A stretch of 17,317 nucleotides of DNA from Triparma columacea (taxonomy: Eukaryota > Sar > Bolidophyceae > Parmales > Triparmaceae), in assembly GCA_030267965.1 (NCBI GenBank), contig BRYA01000397.1, positions 23,991 through 41,307 of the forward strand, in the 5' to 3' direction. Under the pieces are notes generated by a model. That model did not search any database, was not told where the DNA came from, and saw only the letters and a list, made by a program, of their open reading frames with translations. The translations under genes and the position numbers were made by a program. Below, in pieces: positions 1-9,170 of the stretch. The number at the start of each line of letters is the position of its first letter. Positions within the stretch are counted from its first letter, which is position 1.

Positions 1-219
1 GGCTCAACGTCGAGGTTAACGCTGGATGGGATGGAACTCTGCCCAACTGCCTTTGCGTGTTGAACTTGTGGGGATATTAATATATATTCCGCAGTCCTCC
101 CACTAACAAAGCTACAACGAGAGCCCCCACAACCGCAATGGCCCCAACTCACCTTCGTAATATATTAATACAAACCTCACAAAGCCCAGATTCCGGGTGC
201 AGAGAACAATAGCTTATCC

Positions 220-453
220 CTACAATTTGAGAGGCTTCGGCATCACAACTCCGCCCAGGGTCTCCTTGGCTGGACTAGCAGTTTGATCCTTGGGTTTCTC
301 ATTTTCCGTCATGCTGTTTGACCTGCTTCTTTTTCTCTCTTCACTCACGGGAGCTCTGTCGTTCTTTGAAGGTGATGCTGGGGGAGTGGCAAACATTGCG
401 TCGTCGTTGGAGTTGTGCCTGTTGAGACTTGTTGTCGACATTGCAGAAGACAT
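220..453 (-). CDS. Possible small low-complexity protein, function unknown
   Basis: An open frame of 77 codons reads leftwards from ATG at 453-451 to TAG at 222-220. The product is hydrophilic and disordered-looking: Ser/Thr/Asn-rich start, a TPPASPSK stretch near the middle, a basic KRSRS patch, and a hydrophobic/basic C-terminus ending MPKPLKL. The two proline-directed sites (TPPASP, and TASP near the C-terminus) would suit phosphorylation, but that is inference. I recognise no family. It points away from the helicase gene, sharing the 454-979 interval. An in-frame second ATG lies four codons in. It is short and low in complexity, so it could be a chance frame. I keep it because composition and stop placement look coding-like and nothing competes on the other strand. 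Confidence 0.4.
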   Translation of the reverse strand: MSSAMSTTSLNRHNSNDDAMFATPPASPSKNDRAPVSEERKRSRSNSMTENEKPKDQTASPAKETLGGVVMPKPLKL

Positions 454-979
454 TAGTGCACGGGGGTCAGGGAACGTTGTAGGTTATAATTACAATATAG
501 AAAAATGGCACAGCGAATTCGGGAGAAAAGCGGCTATGATTTGAGAATGATTTGGAGTGTGTGAACAGGGTGTCAATTTCTGGTGGGACGATTTCAAGAT
601 GCCACATTGGCTAAAACAAGAGTGTTAGGTGTTATATGTGCAACTTGTCGTACGCTAAAGCGCGAAAGTGTGTCTTAAAATTTAACTTCAACTTCTAAAC
701 GCACTCTAATAGACAACAAAAATGCAATACGCACCGTAGACGAAGTTCCATGAGCTCTATAACACGGTACATCTTGACATGTGTGAAATAACAAGTTCGT
801 TTCGTCGTCTTGAACAATGCAAAATTCAGATAGAGAGTGGACGTTTTGGAAAGGATTTTCGAGGGGAGGAAGGATTTCTTGATTGGATTTATTCTACAAT
901 CTCCAACTCGACTTTCATACGATCTTACGATAACCAGAGTGTTATAAATCAATCCAATCAGAATAAATAAGCTAACAAC
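454..979. promoter_or_regulatory. Intergenic region between divergent genes (possible shared promoter)
   Basis: These 526 bases separate the start of the possible minus-strand small gene from the start of the plus-strand helicase, so they should hold both 5' UTRs and promoters. I see no convincing TATA box, RNA gene or conserved repeat. The short frames on either strand here lack coding character. The stretch just before the helicase ATG is A-rich (ending AATAAGCTAACAAC). Confidence 0.35.
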
Positions 980-3060
980 ATGGACGAGAACGATACATCA
1001 AACCCCTTGGATAATCCTAAACCAAATGAAGCACTGGTCTCTTCCTCCAATACTACATCCACAGCCACTACAGTGATTACCCCGCTCCTTCACCCTTCCC
1101 TAGCCTCTTTACTTCTTCCTATCTACCCATCCCTTCTCCCTCTTCAATCACATTTGCTTCCTCTCCTCTTAAACCCTCACGTAATCCACAATCCTAGAGA
1201 TCTCAGTGTTACTGCTGAGACTGGGAGCGGGAAGACGCTATGCTTCATACTACCCATCGTGAACAGTATACTCAAGGGGGACGGTGGTGGGGTTGGAAAG
1301 GGTGAGTAGTTTATATAGTGTTATGTTGGCCCTGTCACTGTCCCTGTCACTGTCCCTGTCCTGCTCGTGGGTTTTGTTGACTGTAATTTGTCAGTGCAAG
1401 ACTAACCCCCCCCCCCCCCCCTCCCCCTTCCGAACAGACAAGGGCCGCGTCCAGGCTGTCGTGATTCTCCCTACTGTGAACTTGGCCCAGCAGGTCTACT
1501 CCGACTTCCAGTCTTTTACCTCCCCCCTAAATATCACCCTCTCCCTCGACACAGTTAACTCAGCGTCCGCAACTCAGATCGTCGTGGCTACTCCAGGAAG
1601 CATCAAGAGGAGGTTTGAGACGGGGAATGGCTGGGTGAGGGGGTTGAGGTGGATCGTGGTTGACGAGGCTGACAGGGTGGGAGGGCAAAGAATGGGTTGG
1701 TGGGGAGGTGAGGACGAACGACAAGAATTGGAGCGAGGAGAAGCACCATGAAAAGGAGTGCAACGAGGAGTAGCGAGTCCATATATCTAACTCAATCGCC
1801 TTTATCGCTCCCTTGCCTGCCATCTCTATCTCCCTTGCCCCCCCCCAACCCTCAACCCCCCCAAAGGCTTCAAGGAGGAGACAGTCAGGAAGAGGAAGCG
1901 CCCTCAACTTACATCGGGGGATACGAAACAAACGCTAGCAGATCTCCTGGACACGGTTGTGTCGGGTGACGATTCAGGGAACGTCACGATTCAGGCCTCC
2001 TACAACAGGGACCCCATGGAGCCGAACTACACCCCCCTCCGCAAGATGTGCTTCTCCGCCACCAAGCAGCACGACGTGATGAGGCGCCAGGTCTTTGGGT
2101 TGAATCATCCCCGTATCTTTGACTTTAGGAAAGAAAGGGGCGTCGTTGAGGCAAGAGGAGGGCTGGGGGGGGAAGGAGAGGGGGGGGACGACACGGAAGG
2201 CCAACATGACAGAGGGGGTGGGGCAGAGGGGAGGGGGGGGGGAGGAGGAGGAGGAGGAACGGACGATATGCACTATGTCAGCGACAACATCACGGAAGAG
2301 GTGAGAGAGGGGCGAGATTGGTTTCAGATGGGAACTACTCCGAGAGTCCTTGAGTTTATTTTGCAAGGCACCTACATAAATCTATCCACTAACGCGAACC
2401 TTTTCTTCCCCCCCCCCCCTCCCCCGCCCCTCTTCCCAGGTCTGCAACGTTACAGCAGAGTCGAAGCCCGAGGTCGCCAGGATCCTCTCCCTGGGTCAAC
2501 CTTGCACCCTGATATTTTGCAACAGCACGGACAGCGCCCACAGGCTCACGAGGTACCTGCAGGCCACGGGTATCAAAGCAAAGGAGCTCACCGGGAAGGT
2601 TTCAAAGGGTGGGAGGAAGAGGGTCATAGAGTGGAGGGCGCCCAGGAGGGTAATCGTGGCAACGGACAGCGCGAGCAGGGGGATGAACCTCGACGTTGAC
2701 CTCGTCGTCAACTACGATCTCCCGACCTCCCTCTCCCAGTACGTCCACAGGGCGGGGAGGACCGGCAGAGGTTTCGGGACGGGTACAGTGGTATCCATGC
2801 GGAAGCAGGGGGAGGCTTGGGCGAAGTTCGAGAAGGAGCTAGGGAGGGCCGGGCGTGTCAGGGCGAGGAAGGTAGAGGAGGCGGATATGGATAGGGGGGC
2901 GCTGAGGACACTGAAGGACATCATGAAGAGGGAGGAGGATGGAGACTTGGGCTACGAAGAGGAACATGGAGTCATACCAGGAGACAGCGACAGCTCAAGT
3001 TTGCCAAGCTCCGACGATGATGAGGACGACGAGGATGGGGAAGGGGAGGGGGAGGAATAA
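980..3060 (+). CDS. DDX51: DEAD-box ATP-dependent RNA helicase, DDX51/Dbp6-like
   Basis: Four exons (980-1301, 1438-1707, 1867-2300, 2440-3060) join in frame to 548 codons. All three introns start GTGAG and end AG, with CTAAC branch-like sites at 1402-1406, 1787-1791 and 2389-2393. Helicase motifs appear in order: AETGSGKT (motif I, residues 79-86), PTVNLAQQ (Ia), TPGS (Ib), DEAD at 183-186, FSAT (III, 260-263), TLIFCNST (IV), ATDSASRG (V) and HRAGRTGRG (VI, 445-453). The context RDLSVTAETGSGKT and the absence of a canonical Q motif point to DDX51/Dbp6, which acts in 60S ribosomal subunit assembly in the nucleolus. Oddities: Ia has VN where RE is usual; a Gly/Glu-rich insertion at about residues 292-332 is coded by a G-rich tract; the C-terminus ends in an acidic tail. 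Exon 2 could instead end at 1676, but that donor is non-consensus and breaks the phase. Family assignment is firm; the exact orthologue is less so. Confidence 0.85.
1302..1437 (+). other. Helicase intron 1 with 12-bp tandem repeat and poly-C tract
   Basis: The donor is G|GTGAGT and the acceptor AACAG|AC, giving a phase-1 junction that joins GKG to DKGRVQ in the helicase frame. Near the donor side is a short tandem repeat of CTGTCACTGTCC (about 1331-1360). A branch-like ACTAAC (1401-1406) is followed directly by an uninterrupted run of about 15 C, a pyrimidine tract made of C rather than T. Confidence 0.8.
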
Positions 3061-3234
3061 GGATTTTGTATTTTGTAAAGATACACGGATTTTTCCGGGA
3101 TTAGAATTTGAGAAAAAGGGCTGGCACCTCAAACTTTTTAAAGCAAACGCCCACCCATACTCACATTACTCTAATCAAAGCCCCGGAGCCCCAAAACCCA
3201 AGCGACACAAGTTTACCCCTTTCCCCTTAGTCCA

Positions 3235-5500
3235 ATGCGGTTCCCTTTTCTCACAGGGTCTCCCTCGTCTTCTCCCTCAGAAGTCATGCTCTCTCCAGCT
3301 TCCAGTGTCGACGATTGCAAAGAGGAAGAAAGTTGTGGCCAGTCAAGTGAAGTCGAGGATGGGGAAGGTTGGCAAGGCGTGGATGAGAATGAGGATGAGG
3401 ATCACGAGGATGAGGGCGAAACGGATGAGAGTGGAGAAGATGAGGATGAGGGGGTGGAGGAAGACGAAGGCGACGAGTCCGATGGCGACAACGACGACGA
3501 CGACGAAGACGACGACGACGACGACGATGGCGAAGAATACTCCTCCTCCTCCTCCTCCTCCTCCTCCTCCTCTTCCCCTTCCTCTTCCTCCTCCTCAGAT
3601 TCGTCAAGTAGCTCAGACGATTACGACAGCGAGGACGAACTAGTCAAAGTTAAACTGGTCAAGGCGACTGAGATTAGGAAGCGGGAGTTCTCCACTTCGG
3701 AGAGCTATAGCCAGTGGAGAAGAAAACTCAAGAAGGAATACCAATTTAATGACGACCATTTTACTATACACTACGACGACGAAGAGGGCGATGCGATAAT
3801 AATAAGGTGAGGAGAGATAGACATGAAGAGCCGTCATTCTCCCTTCCAACAACTAACAACTGACAACTACTCCTCATGCCACAGGTCGAAAAAGGACTTC
3901 CGCATCGCAATGAAAAACGCTTATGCGAGGCAGCAGGACGAGGCGCTCCAGAATGAGGACGTCCCTGACTACATCACAACCTGCTTCCGGCTACACCTGA
4001 CTCCTGCCGCCCCCTTGCAGACCCTGAAGACGCCAACAAATAACAACAAGAACGGGGGCACCACTGGCAAGCTTGTATGGCAAAAGGGCCAGTTAATTGG
4101 AAAGGGAGGGTTCGGGAAAGTGTACAAAGGTGAGGTAGAGCGAGGAGAGAAGCGCGAGGCCTCAAAACAGGGGCACTGATGCTGCAACGAGAATTAGTCC
4201 GCTGGTTAACCCATACTTCCATACGCTCCGCCCATCGCCAGCCTTCTCGCACAATTTTGGCTCGGAGTTCGCCGTGAAGCAGGTGAACCTTGTTCCAATC
4301 GACCACGAGAAGAATTCCAGAGGGCAAAGTTCTTCAACAAAGGTGAAAAGGCGGGAGGTCAAATCCTTAATGAATGAGATTGAAATGCTCAAATCTTTGT
4401 CCCATCAAAACATTGTCCGATACTTGGGAACAGAAAAATCGAAGAAACATCTCTTCGTCTTCATGGAATTCTGCGCGGGACATTCAGTTGCTCACGCCAT
4501 CAAGAAGTGGGGAGCCCTCTGTGAGGCGGTTGTTCGTCGTTACACCGTCCAGATTCTATGCGGGCTCTGCTATCTGCACTCAAAATTTATAGGTGAGAGG
4601 AGACAGTGCAAGCTTCATCAAAAGAAGCGCCCTCTCCGCGAGAGTCTGCAACCACCATTACGCGTTATCATCCTTACCCATCTATACTTAACAGCTCATA
4701 GAGACATAAAGCCAAGCAACTTATTGATCCATGACGGAGTGGTGAAATTGGCCGACTTTGGCACCGCTAAGAATAACACTGCGAGTCTCAACGTCGTTGC
4801 TGAATCCTTCACCGGGGGACAACACGTTGGGACGTCGATTTACATGGCCCCGGAAGTTATGAGTGGAGACAACCTGGACACCAACGCTAAGGCAAGGACG
4901 GAGAAGGCGCTGCTGTCTCCCTCAAAGATTGATGCCCTCAAGACGGACATATGGAGCTTGGCATGTTCGATCGTCGAAATGGCCAGCGGCTCGATGCCCT
5001 TCCCCTCTCAGGCTGTCGCCGTTTACCAGGTCTGCATCAAAAGGTCTCCCCCGGTAACACCAGAGTGCATTAGCGAAGAGGGCGCAGATTTCCTGGCCCG
5101 TTGCTTCGATTTCAACGCTGGAACGCGACCGGGGGCCGAAGAACTTCGATTCCTGCCCTTTTGCGACTTCTCAGAGGAAACCATGTCGAGGCCAGAGTTC
5201 CTTCGAACTAGCAACACCACAACGAACTTGATGTTGGAGGAGCTAGTCAGCGGCCAGGGTGAGGATTTCGAGGACGTATGGAAGGCCGAAACAAAGAGCA
5301 CCAGCCACGGAGATGGCGACGAGGACCCGAACTTGAACCTCGATGCCAAGTCATCATCTGATTCCGCGCATCATATTTTTACCCCTGATATCGAGCCTGA
5401 TAACGTGGTTTTCAGCGGGGACGGAGATGACGAAAATTTTGGTTTCATAAGCGATGTGCCAACCCTTTCCTCGGTCAATGAGACTCTCACGAACTGGTAA
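3235..5500 (+). CDS. PB1-domain MAP3K-like (MEKK-type) serine/threonine protein kinase
   Basis: Four exons (3235-3806, 3885-4129, 4242-4592, 4695-5500) join in frame to 657 codons. ATG 3235 is the first in-frame Met after a stop at 3172. Residues 1-135 are acidic (Asp/Glu runs) then serine runs, coded by GAC/GAT and TCC microsatellites. Residues about 134-207 read as a PB1 domain: a basic VKVKLVK strand, then an OPCA-type HYDDEEGDAI followed by a KKDFRIAM helix. The kinase domain (about 256-540) is complete: GKGGFG (263-268), FAVK with Lys285, HRDIKPSN (391-398), DFG (410-412), MAPE (440-443), and DIWSLAC. These residues predict an active enzyme of the STE/MAP3K group; PB1 plus MAP3K kinase is the layout of animal MEKK2/3. 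The tail after about 540 is acidic and unfamiliar. Upstream activators and substrates cannot be read from the sequence. Confidence 0.87.
3480..3616 (+). repeat. GAC/GAT and TCC trinucleotide microsatellites inside coding sequence
   Basis: A run of GAC/GAT-type codons (about 3490-3530) passes directly into a run of TCC/TCT codons (about 3541-3615), giving poly-Asp then poly-Ser in the N-terminal arm of the kinase. The units are multiples of three, so slippage would change tract length without breaking the frame. Confidence 0.9.
4593..4694 (+). other. Kinase intron 3: 102 nt, no in-frame stop
   Basis: Donor ATAG|GTGAGA and acceptor TTAACAG|CT. Removing it restores the conserved catalytic-loop context HSKFIAHRDIKPSN. 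Its length is a multiple of three and it contains no stop in the host frame, so the unspliced form stays open and would carry 34 extra residues, rich in Arg, Lys and Leu, immediately before HRD. Confidence 0.85.
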
Positions 5501-5804
5501 TAGCAAGCTTTATTTTGGACTGAAAATAGACTTTCCCGAATTTCTTTTTCAGAAAACCTGTGAAAAATTTACTTCATTGTTTGTCCCACTTTTTGTTGTT
5601 GTATCGGTGTATTCAACACAATTTCCCTCTAAAATCTACATTTTTATTCAAAACTATCCACCTCATTGTTCAGCAGCTTGTATAGTTGACCTGAAGGATA
5701 AATTTCACCCTCGCTTAGCTCTTGTCCTCCTTTTTCAAAATATACCTGCCTGTGCTGCCTTGTTTCTGGAGTAAATTGCACTAAGACGCAACTTAAGAGA
5801 TTTC
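5501..5804. other. Intergenic, T-rich; no gene seen
   Basis: These 304 bases between the kinase stop and the glycosyltransferase start are T-rich and AT-richer than the flanking exons. They must hold the kinase 3' end and the next promoter. An open frame at 5454-5774 overlaps the kinase end in another frame and has no coding character. Confidence 0.5.
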
Positions 5805-8524
5805 ATGACGCTGAGGCTCACCAGCACAGCAAAAACGAAAGCGAAAATATCGCTAGGAGGTACGAAACTTCAGGTTCATTTTCTCTTTGCAGCCGCCATT
5901 GTATTTCAGATGACCCTTCACATTATCTTGCATGCTACCATGCTTCCCGAGGCGTCAAACATCGGAGGTATCAATAAAGACTCATTGAGGAAAACTTGGA
6001 TCGACGACAACGACGGTGAAGACAACAGTGGGTTGAGGTGAGTAAGAGGGATGGGGGCTCTGACTTAATAATCACGTCATAACCCATTGCTATCCTCCTC
6101 TGTCCGATTGCCGACCCCTCTCCCGTTCGCTCTCACGGCAGCCCCCTCACTACTCAGCTCTACATTAACGACAAACCGACTGTCGACTACCCTGTAGCAT
6201 TGGTCAGGAGCTGCCCGAGAAGTTACTACGACGAAGTTAACAAGTTAGGCCTCGAAGAATGCGGCACCCTCACGTCCGAGGAGAGAGACAGGTGAGTGAG
6301 AAAATACGTCAAGACATACTGGGGAAATGTGCAATACGTTTAAATCGAAACATCACTCGCTCACTCACTTCTGCAGCCTCAGGGTTATTATGATTTGGAC
6401 GACGTCCCGGGAGACTTTCACCTCCCGGAATCAGTGGACCATCGAGTCCCTCTTCAAACAGCACCCCTGCGCTTCACTATCGGTGTACTCGAACTCCCTC
6501 TCGATGGACACCTTCAAGACTCTGGAAGACTTCGGGTTAGACGTTAAGGTCGTAAGGTGAGGCATGATTGATTAGCGGTGTCAGCGGAGAAGGAGCACAC
6601 AGCAATTCAAAAACTGACGCACGAAACCTTTCTTGTAGGTACGACTTCTCCAAAATGGTGGCCCCGGGTGAGCCAGGGTACAAATGGACTGTTGATATCG
6701 GCCAATATGAAAACACCCCGAACTTCCACGTTCACACTTCCGACATGCTGAGGTTACTCCTCCTATACACTCACGGTGGCTCATACCTTGACATGGACCA
6801 CATTACCACGGGTGCCATCCTCGGTGCAAAAGGACCGGGTTACAACTTGTTTGGTGGAGAAGAGTGCCGCAACGACAACCCCGACTGCATGGATGCCCAA
6901 GGGCTGCTCCGACTCAATGTCATCAATGCCGAGGTGAGGAGGGTTATCGCAGCGAGCGAAACGATTTACGTGAAGGGCCGTCCTGGCGTGGGCTATTAGC
7001 CGTCGCTTCGATCTTCGTTCTTACCCTCCCTCCTTTGGCTAAATTCCCTCTACCGTTGTGCATCGCTTCCCCCCTTAGTATCTTGATTCTCCCCAATACC
7101 CAGGCCGCAGCGGCTTCCACTCAATGGCGGGCGACGAGTCCCCCCGCTACACGCCTTGCAACGGCGTGCTTTTGAACTGGGAGGCGAAGCACCCAATCAT
7201 AGCAGCCGCATTGAAGGACGTCGACGACCACTACGACCCGTTGTGTTGGGGTTGCCTCGGCCCTCGCCTGTTTGGGAAACTTCTGAACCAAGCTGCTGAA
7301 GTCAATAGCAGCTTCAAGAACGTTTCCATTCTACCTGCCGGTGTTCTTTACCCCGTGGATTATGCCGACATTGCAAGTCTCTTGCGATCGAGGCGATATG
7401 ATATTGAGAAATTTATGGCCGATACAAACTCTCTCGGTGTTCACTTTTACGGAAAGATGACATCCGAACTGATGATCGAGGCCGGAAGCTCCATGGATAG
7501 AATTCTTCGGGAAGCTACAATCTTTGGCAAGGTGAGTAGACCGAATGTGGCTCCCACATGTATGTGTGTATTGTCTAACTCTTGCGATGTTTCCTCCACC
7601 TAAGCTTCCGTTCGTGTTCCTGGAGAGGCTGGGGGATAGCAGTGCCTTCTGCGTAAGCGGACAGGAGGAGAAGAATGCTGTTTACGAGTCGAAAGGGACC
7701 ATGTTCATAGAAGCCTGGAAGAAGCCACAAAGCATTAGGACAATCCCAGAAAATCCGATCGAATTCTTGGTGCACGTGCTCAAGGCCAACAACCACATCC
7801 TGGCCTGCCACGAAGGGTGGTCGGGGATCCGAGAGATGACGCATAACATTAGACAACAAATGAACATGCCAATAGTGATGTTCGACGACAATTCCCTGCA
7901 CAACGATAAGAAACATATTTACGAATTCTTCTTCAGGTGAGTTAAATAGAGAGAAGTGGCACGGAGTGAATCATCGGGAGGATATTTCTCAACGCACATC
8001 AATCCAACCCTTTCGCTTGTCGCAGACTTGGGGTCACTTCCTTGCACGTCCAGGGTGTCCCCCCCGGACTTCTTGACTTCGCATCGTTTCTCGCCGACAA
8101 GCAGGGCAGCCGTAGCAATCCAATGTCGGGCAGCATATTTCTTTCGGTCACCTATCACAGCGTTTCACTGTTTCAAACACACCACACATATGCATCCAGC
8201 GCGGCTCTCGCAAGAGCAACGGAGAGCTCTCAGCGAGGAGACATCTTCCTCATGCTCGTCGATCCTGACGATGCCCAGTACGCGGCGCGCCAGGGGGCTC
8301 CATCGTGCGCTGTCTGGCCCACGTTTTTGGACAAGCGAGATTTCAAGGAAAAGGTTATCTCCAGCGAAGTCGACAACGACGCCGAAGAACTTTTCGACTC
8401 GCTTGACAGGAGAACGAGGGAAAGTTGGAAATGCCTTATAAAGAGTACTTACAAGACTCCAATGTGTATTGATGAGAATGGGCAGTGCGTGATTGCCAGA
8501 AGAAGGAGTGAGCAGGAATTTTGA
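5805..8524 (+). CDS. Type II membrane glycosyltransferase, GT32/A4GALT-like, with long C-terminal extension
   Basis: Seven exons (5805-6037, 6142-6291, 6377-6556, 6639-6933, 7079-7531, 7605-7936, 8026-8524) join in frame to 713 codons. Residues about 22-42 form one membrane span after a short basic N-terminus, a signal anchor typical of Golgi transferases. The sugar-binding core follows: VIMIWTTSRE and a later region ending LLLYTHGGSYLDMD, with the DxD metal/nucleotide-sugar motif at 239-241. Then come NGVLLNWEAKHP and WGCLGPRLF, matching the NG..F...HP and WG..GP blocks of alpha-1,4-galactosyl/GlcNAc transferases. Donor and acceptor sugars cannot be told. Residues beyond about 400 (VHVLKANNHIL, then RLGVTSLHVQG) match no domain I know and roughly double the usual enzyme length. 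The exon 4 end is uncertain: the consensus GTGAG donor at 6934 is used here, but a GTGGG at 6988 is also in frame and would add 18 residues. Confidence 0.82.
6934..7078 (+). other. Glycosyltransferase intron 4 with competing donor sites
   Basis: The chosen donor is GAG|GTGAGG at 6934 and the acceptor CCCCCTTAG|TAT at 7078, both phase 0. A second donor GGC|GTGGGC at 6988 is also phase 0 and precedes the in-frame TAG at 6997. A second acceptor CCCAG at 7103 exists but needs a phase-1 donor, for which only a weak GT at 6980 is available. The 54 bases between the two phase-0 donors are open and have coding-like codon use, so they may be exon in some transcripts. Confidence 0.55.
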
Positions 8525-9170
8525 GGACGATAGGACGGCAGCGAACTCCATAGGTGGTTTATGATGATGTATGTCAGTTGAATTAAAACGGTCACTCAGA
8601 TATTTGTTATGCTAAGAGCAGGTTGTAAAAATTTATCAAACCTTATTTTTGTTCGGTACCTTTAATTGAAATTTTATACAGCACCGTGTTCAAGTATTCA
8701 TTGTTACTCCCTCGTTAAGTCTTTTTTATCGTTCGAGAGGTAGTCATAGCTTCAGTGTAAGCTCTCCTATTCTCGAAGCTTCGGGAAGGAGGGACTTGGG
8801 AACACTTGTGGAGGGGAGGGAAAGCGAGGGGACGAGACAAAGGTAAGGAGGGAGAGAAGGCGAGGGTTGTGTACAAGGCGGGGGCAGAAGAGGGATCGGT
8901 GTGGAGAGAGGATGGGAGAGAGAGAGAGAGAAGCACGAAGGAGGAAGGAGCCACACAACAGCCTGGCCAACTTCCTGTTTCTTGGGTTGGGTTTGGGTTT
9001 GGGTCCGATTTGGGGGATGTGGACGAAATTTTCATCAACTAAGCATTTTTTTAAATGTGGAGGATTGTGGCGACAGTTGCACGCGAATTATTTTCGATCT
9101 ATCTTACTCACCCTATTTTCCAATCTGTCGATGTTTTTCGCGCTCCCGCAGGCTTCTGTTGGACTGTGAG
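8525..9170. promoter_or_regulatory. Intergenic/5' leader with purine-rich tract and probable 5' UTR intron
   Basis: These 646 bases lie between the glycosyltransferase stop and the large gene. The first part (about 8560-8760) is AT-rich, as expected for a 3' end. Then follows a strongly purine-rich (G/A) plus-strand tract at about 8785-8950, with GAGA runs near 8919-8932. A short TTGGGTTTGGG run sits near 8987-9005. A donor-like AAAG|GTAAGG at about 8840 and an acceptor-like CTCCCGCAG at 9151 suggest a 5' UTR intron just before the ATG at 9171. This pairing is inference. The large frame stays open upstream to about 8901 but has no ATG there. Confidence 0.4.

Noticed and set aside
120..160. 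Donor-like GTGAGT on the minus strand near 146-151, possible exon of a leftward gene
   Set aside because: No ATG-bearing exon could be joined to it and only about 150 bases remain to the window edge.
1959..2699. 246-codon plus-strand frame read straight through helicase intron 3
   Set aside because: After 2300 it loses helicase similarity; splicing 2301-2439 restores motifs IV-VI in another frame.
2939..3643. 234-codon frame spanning helicase end and kinase start
   Set aside because: It is out of frame with both conserved proteins and is made of low-complexity residues from the microsatellites.
5454..5774. 106-codon frame after the kinase
   Set aside because: It starts inside the kinase exon in a different frame and consists of T-rich UTR sequence.
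8987..9005. TTGGGTTTGGGTTTGGG, telomere-like
   Set aside because: Too few units, and not the plant/algal TTTAGGG; it lies between two ordinary genes.
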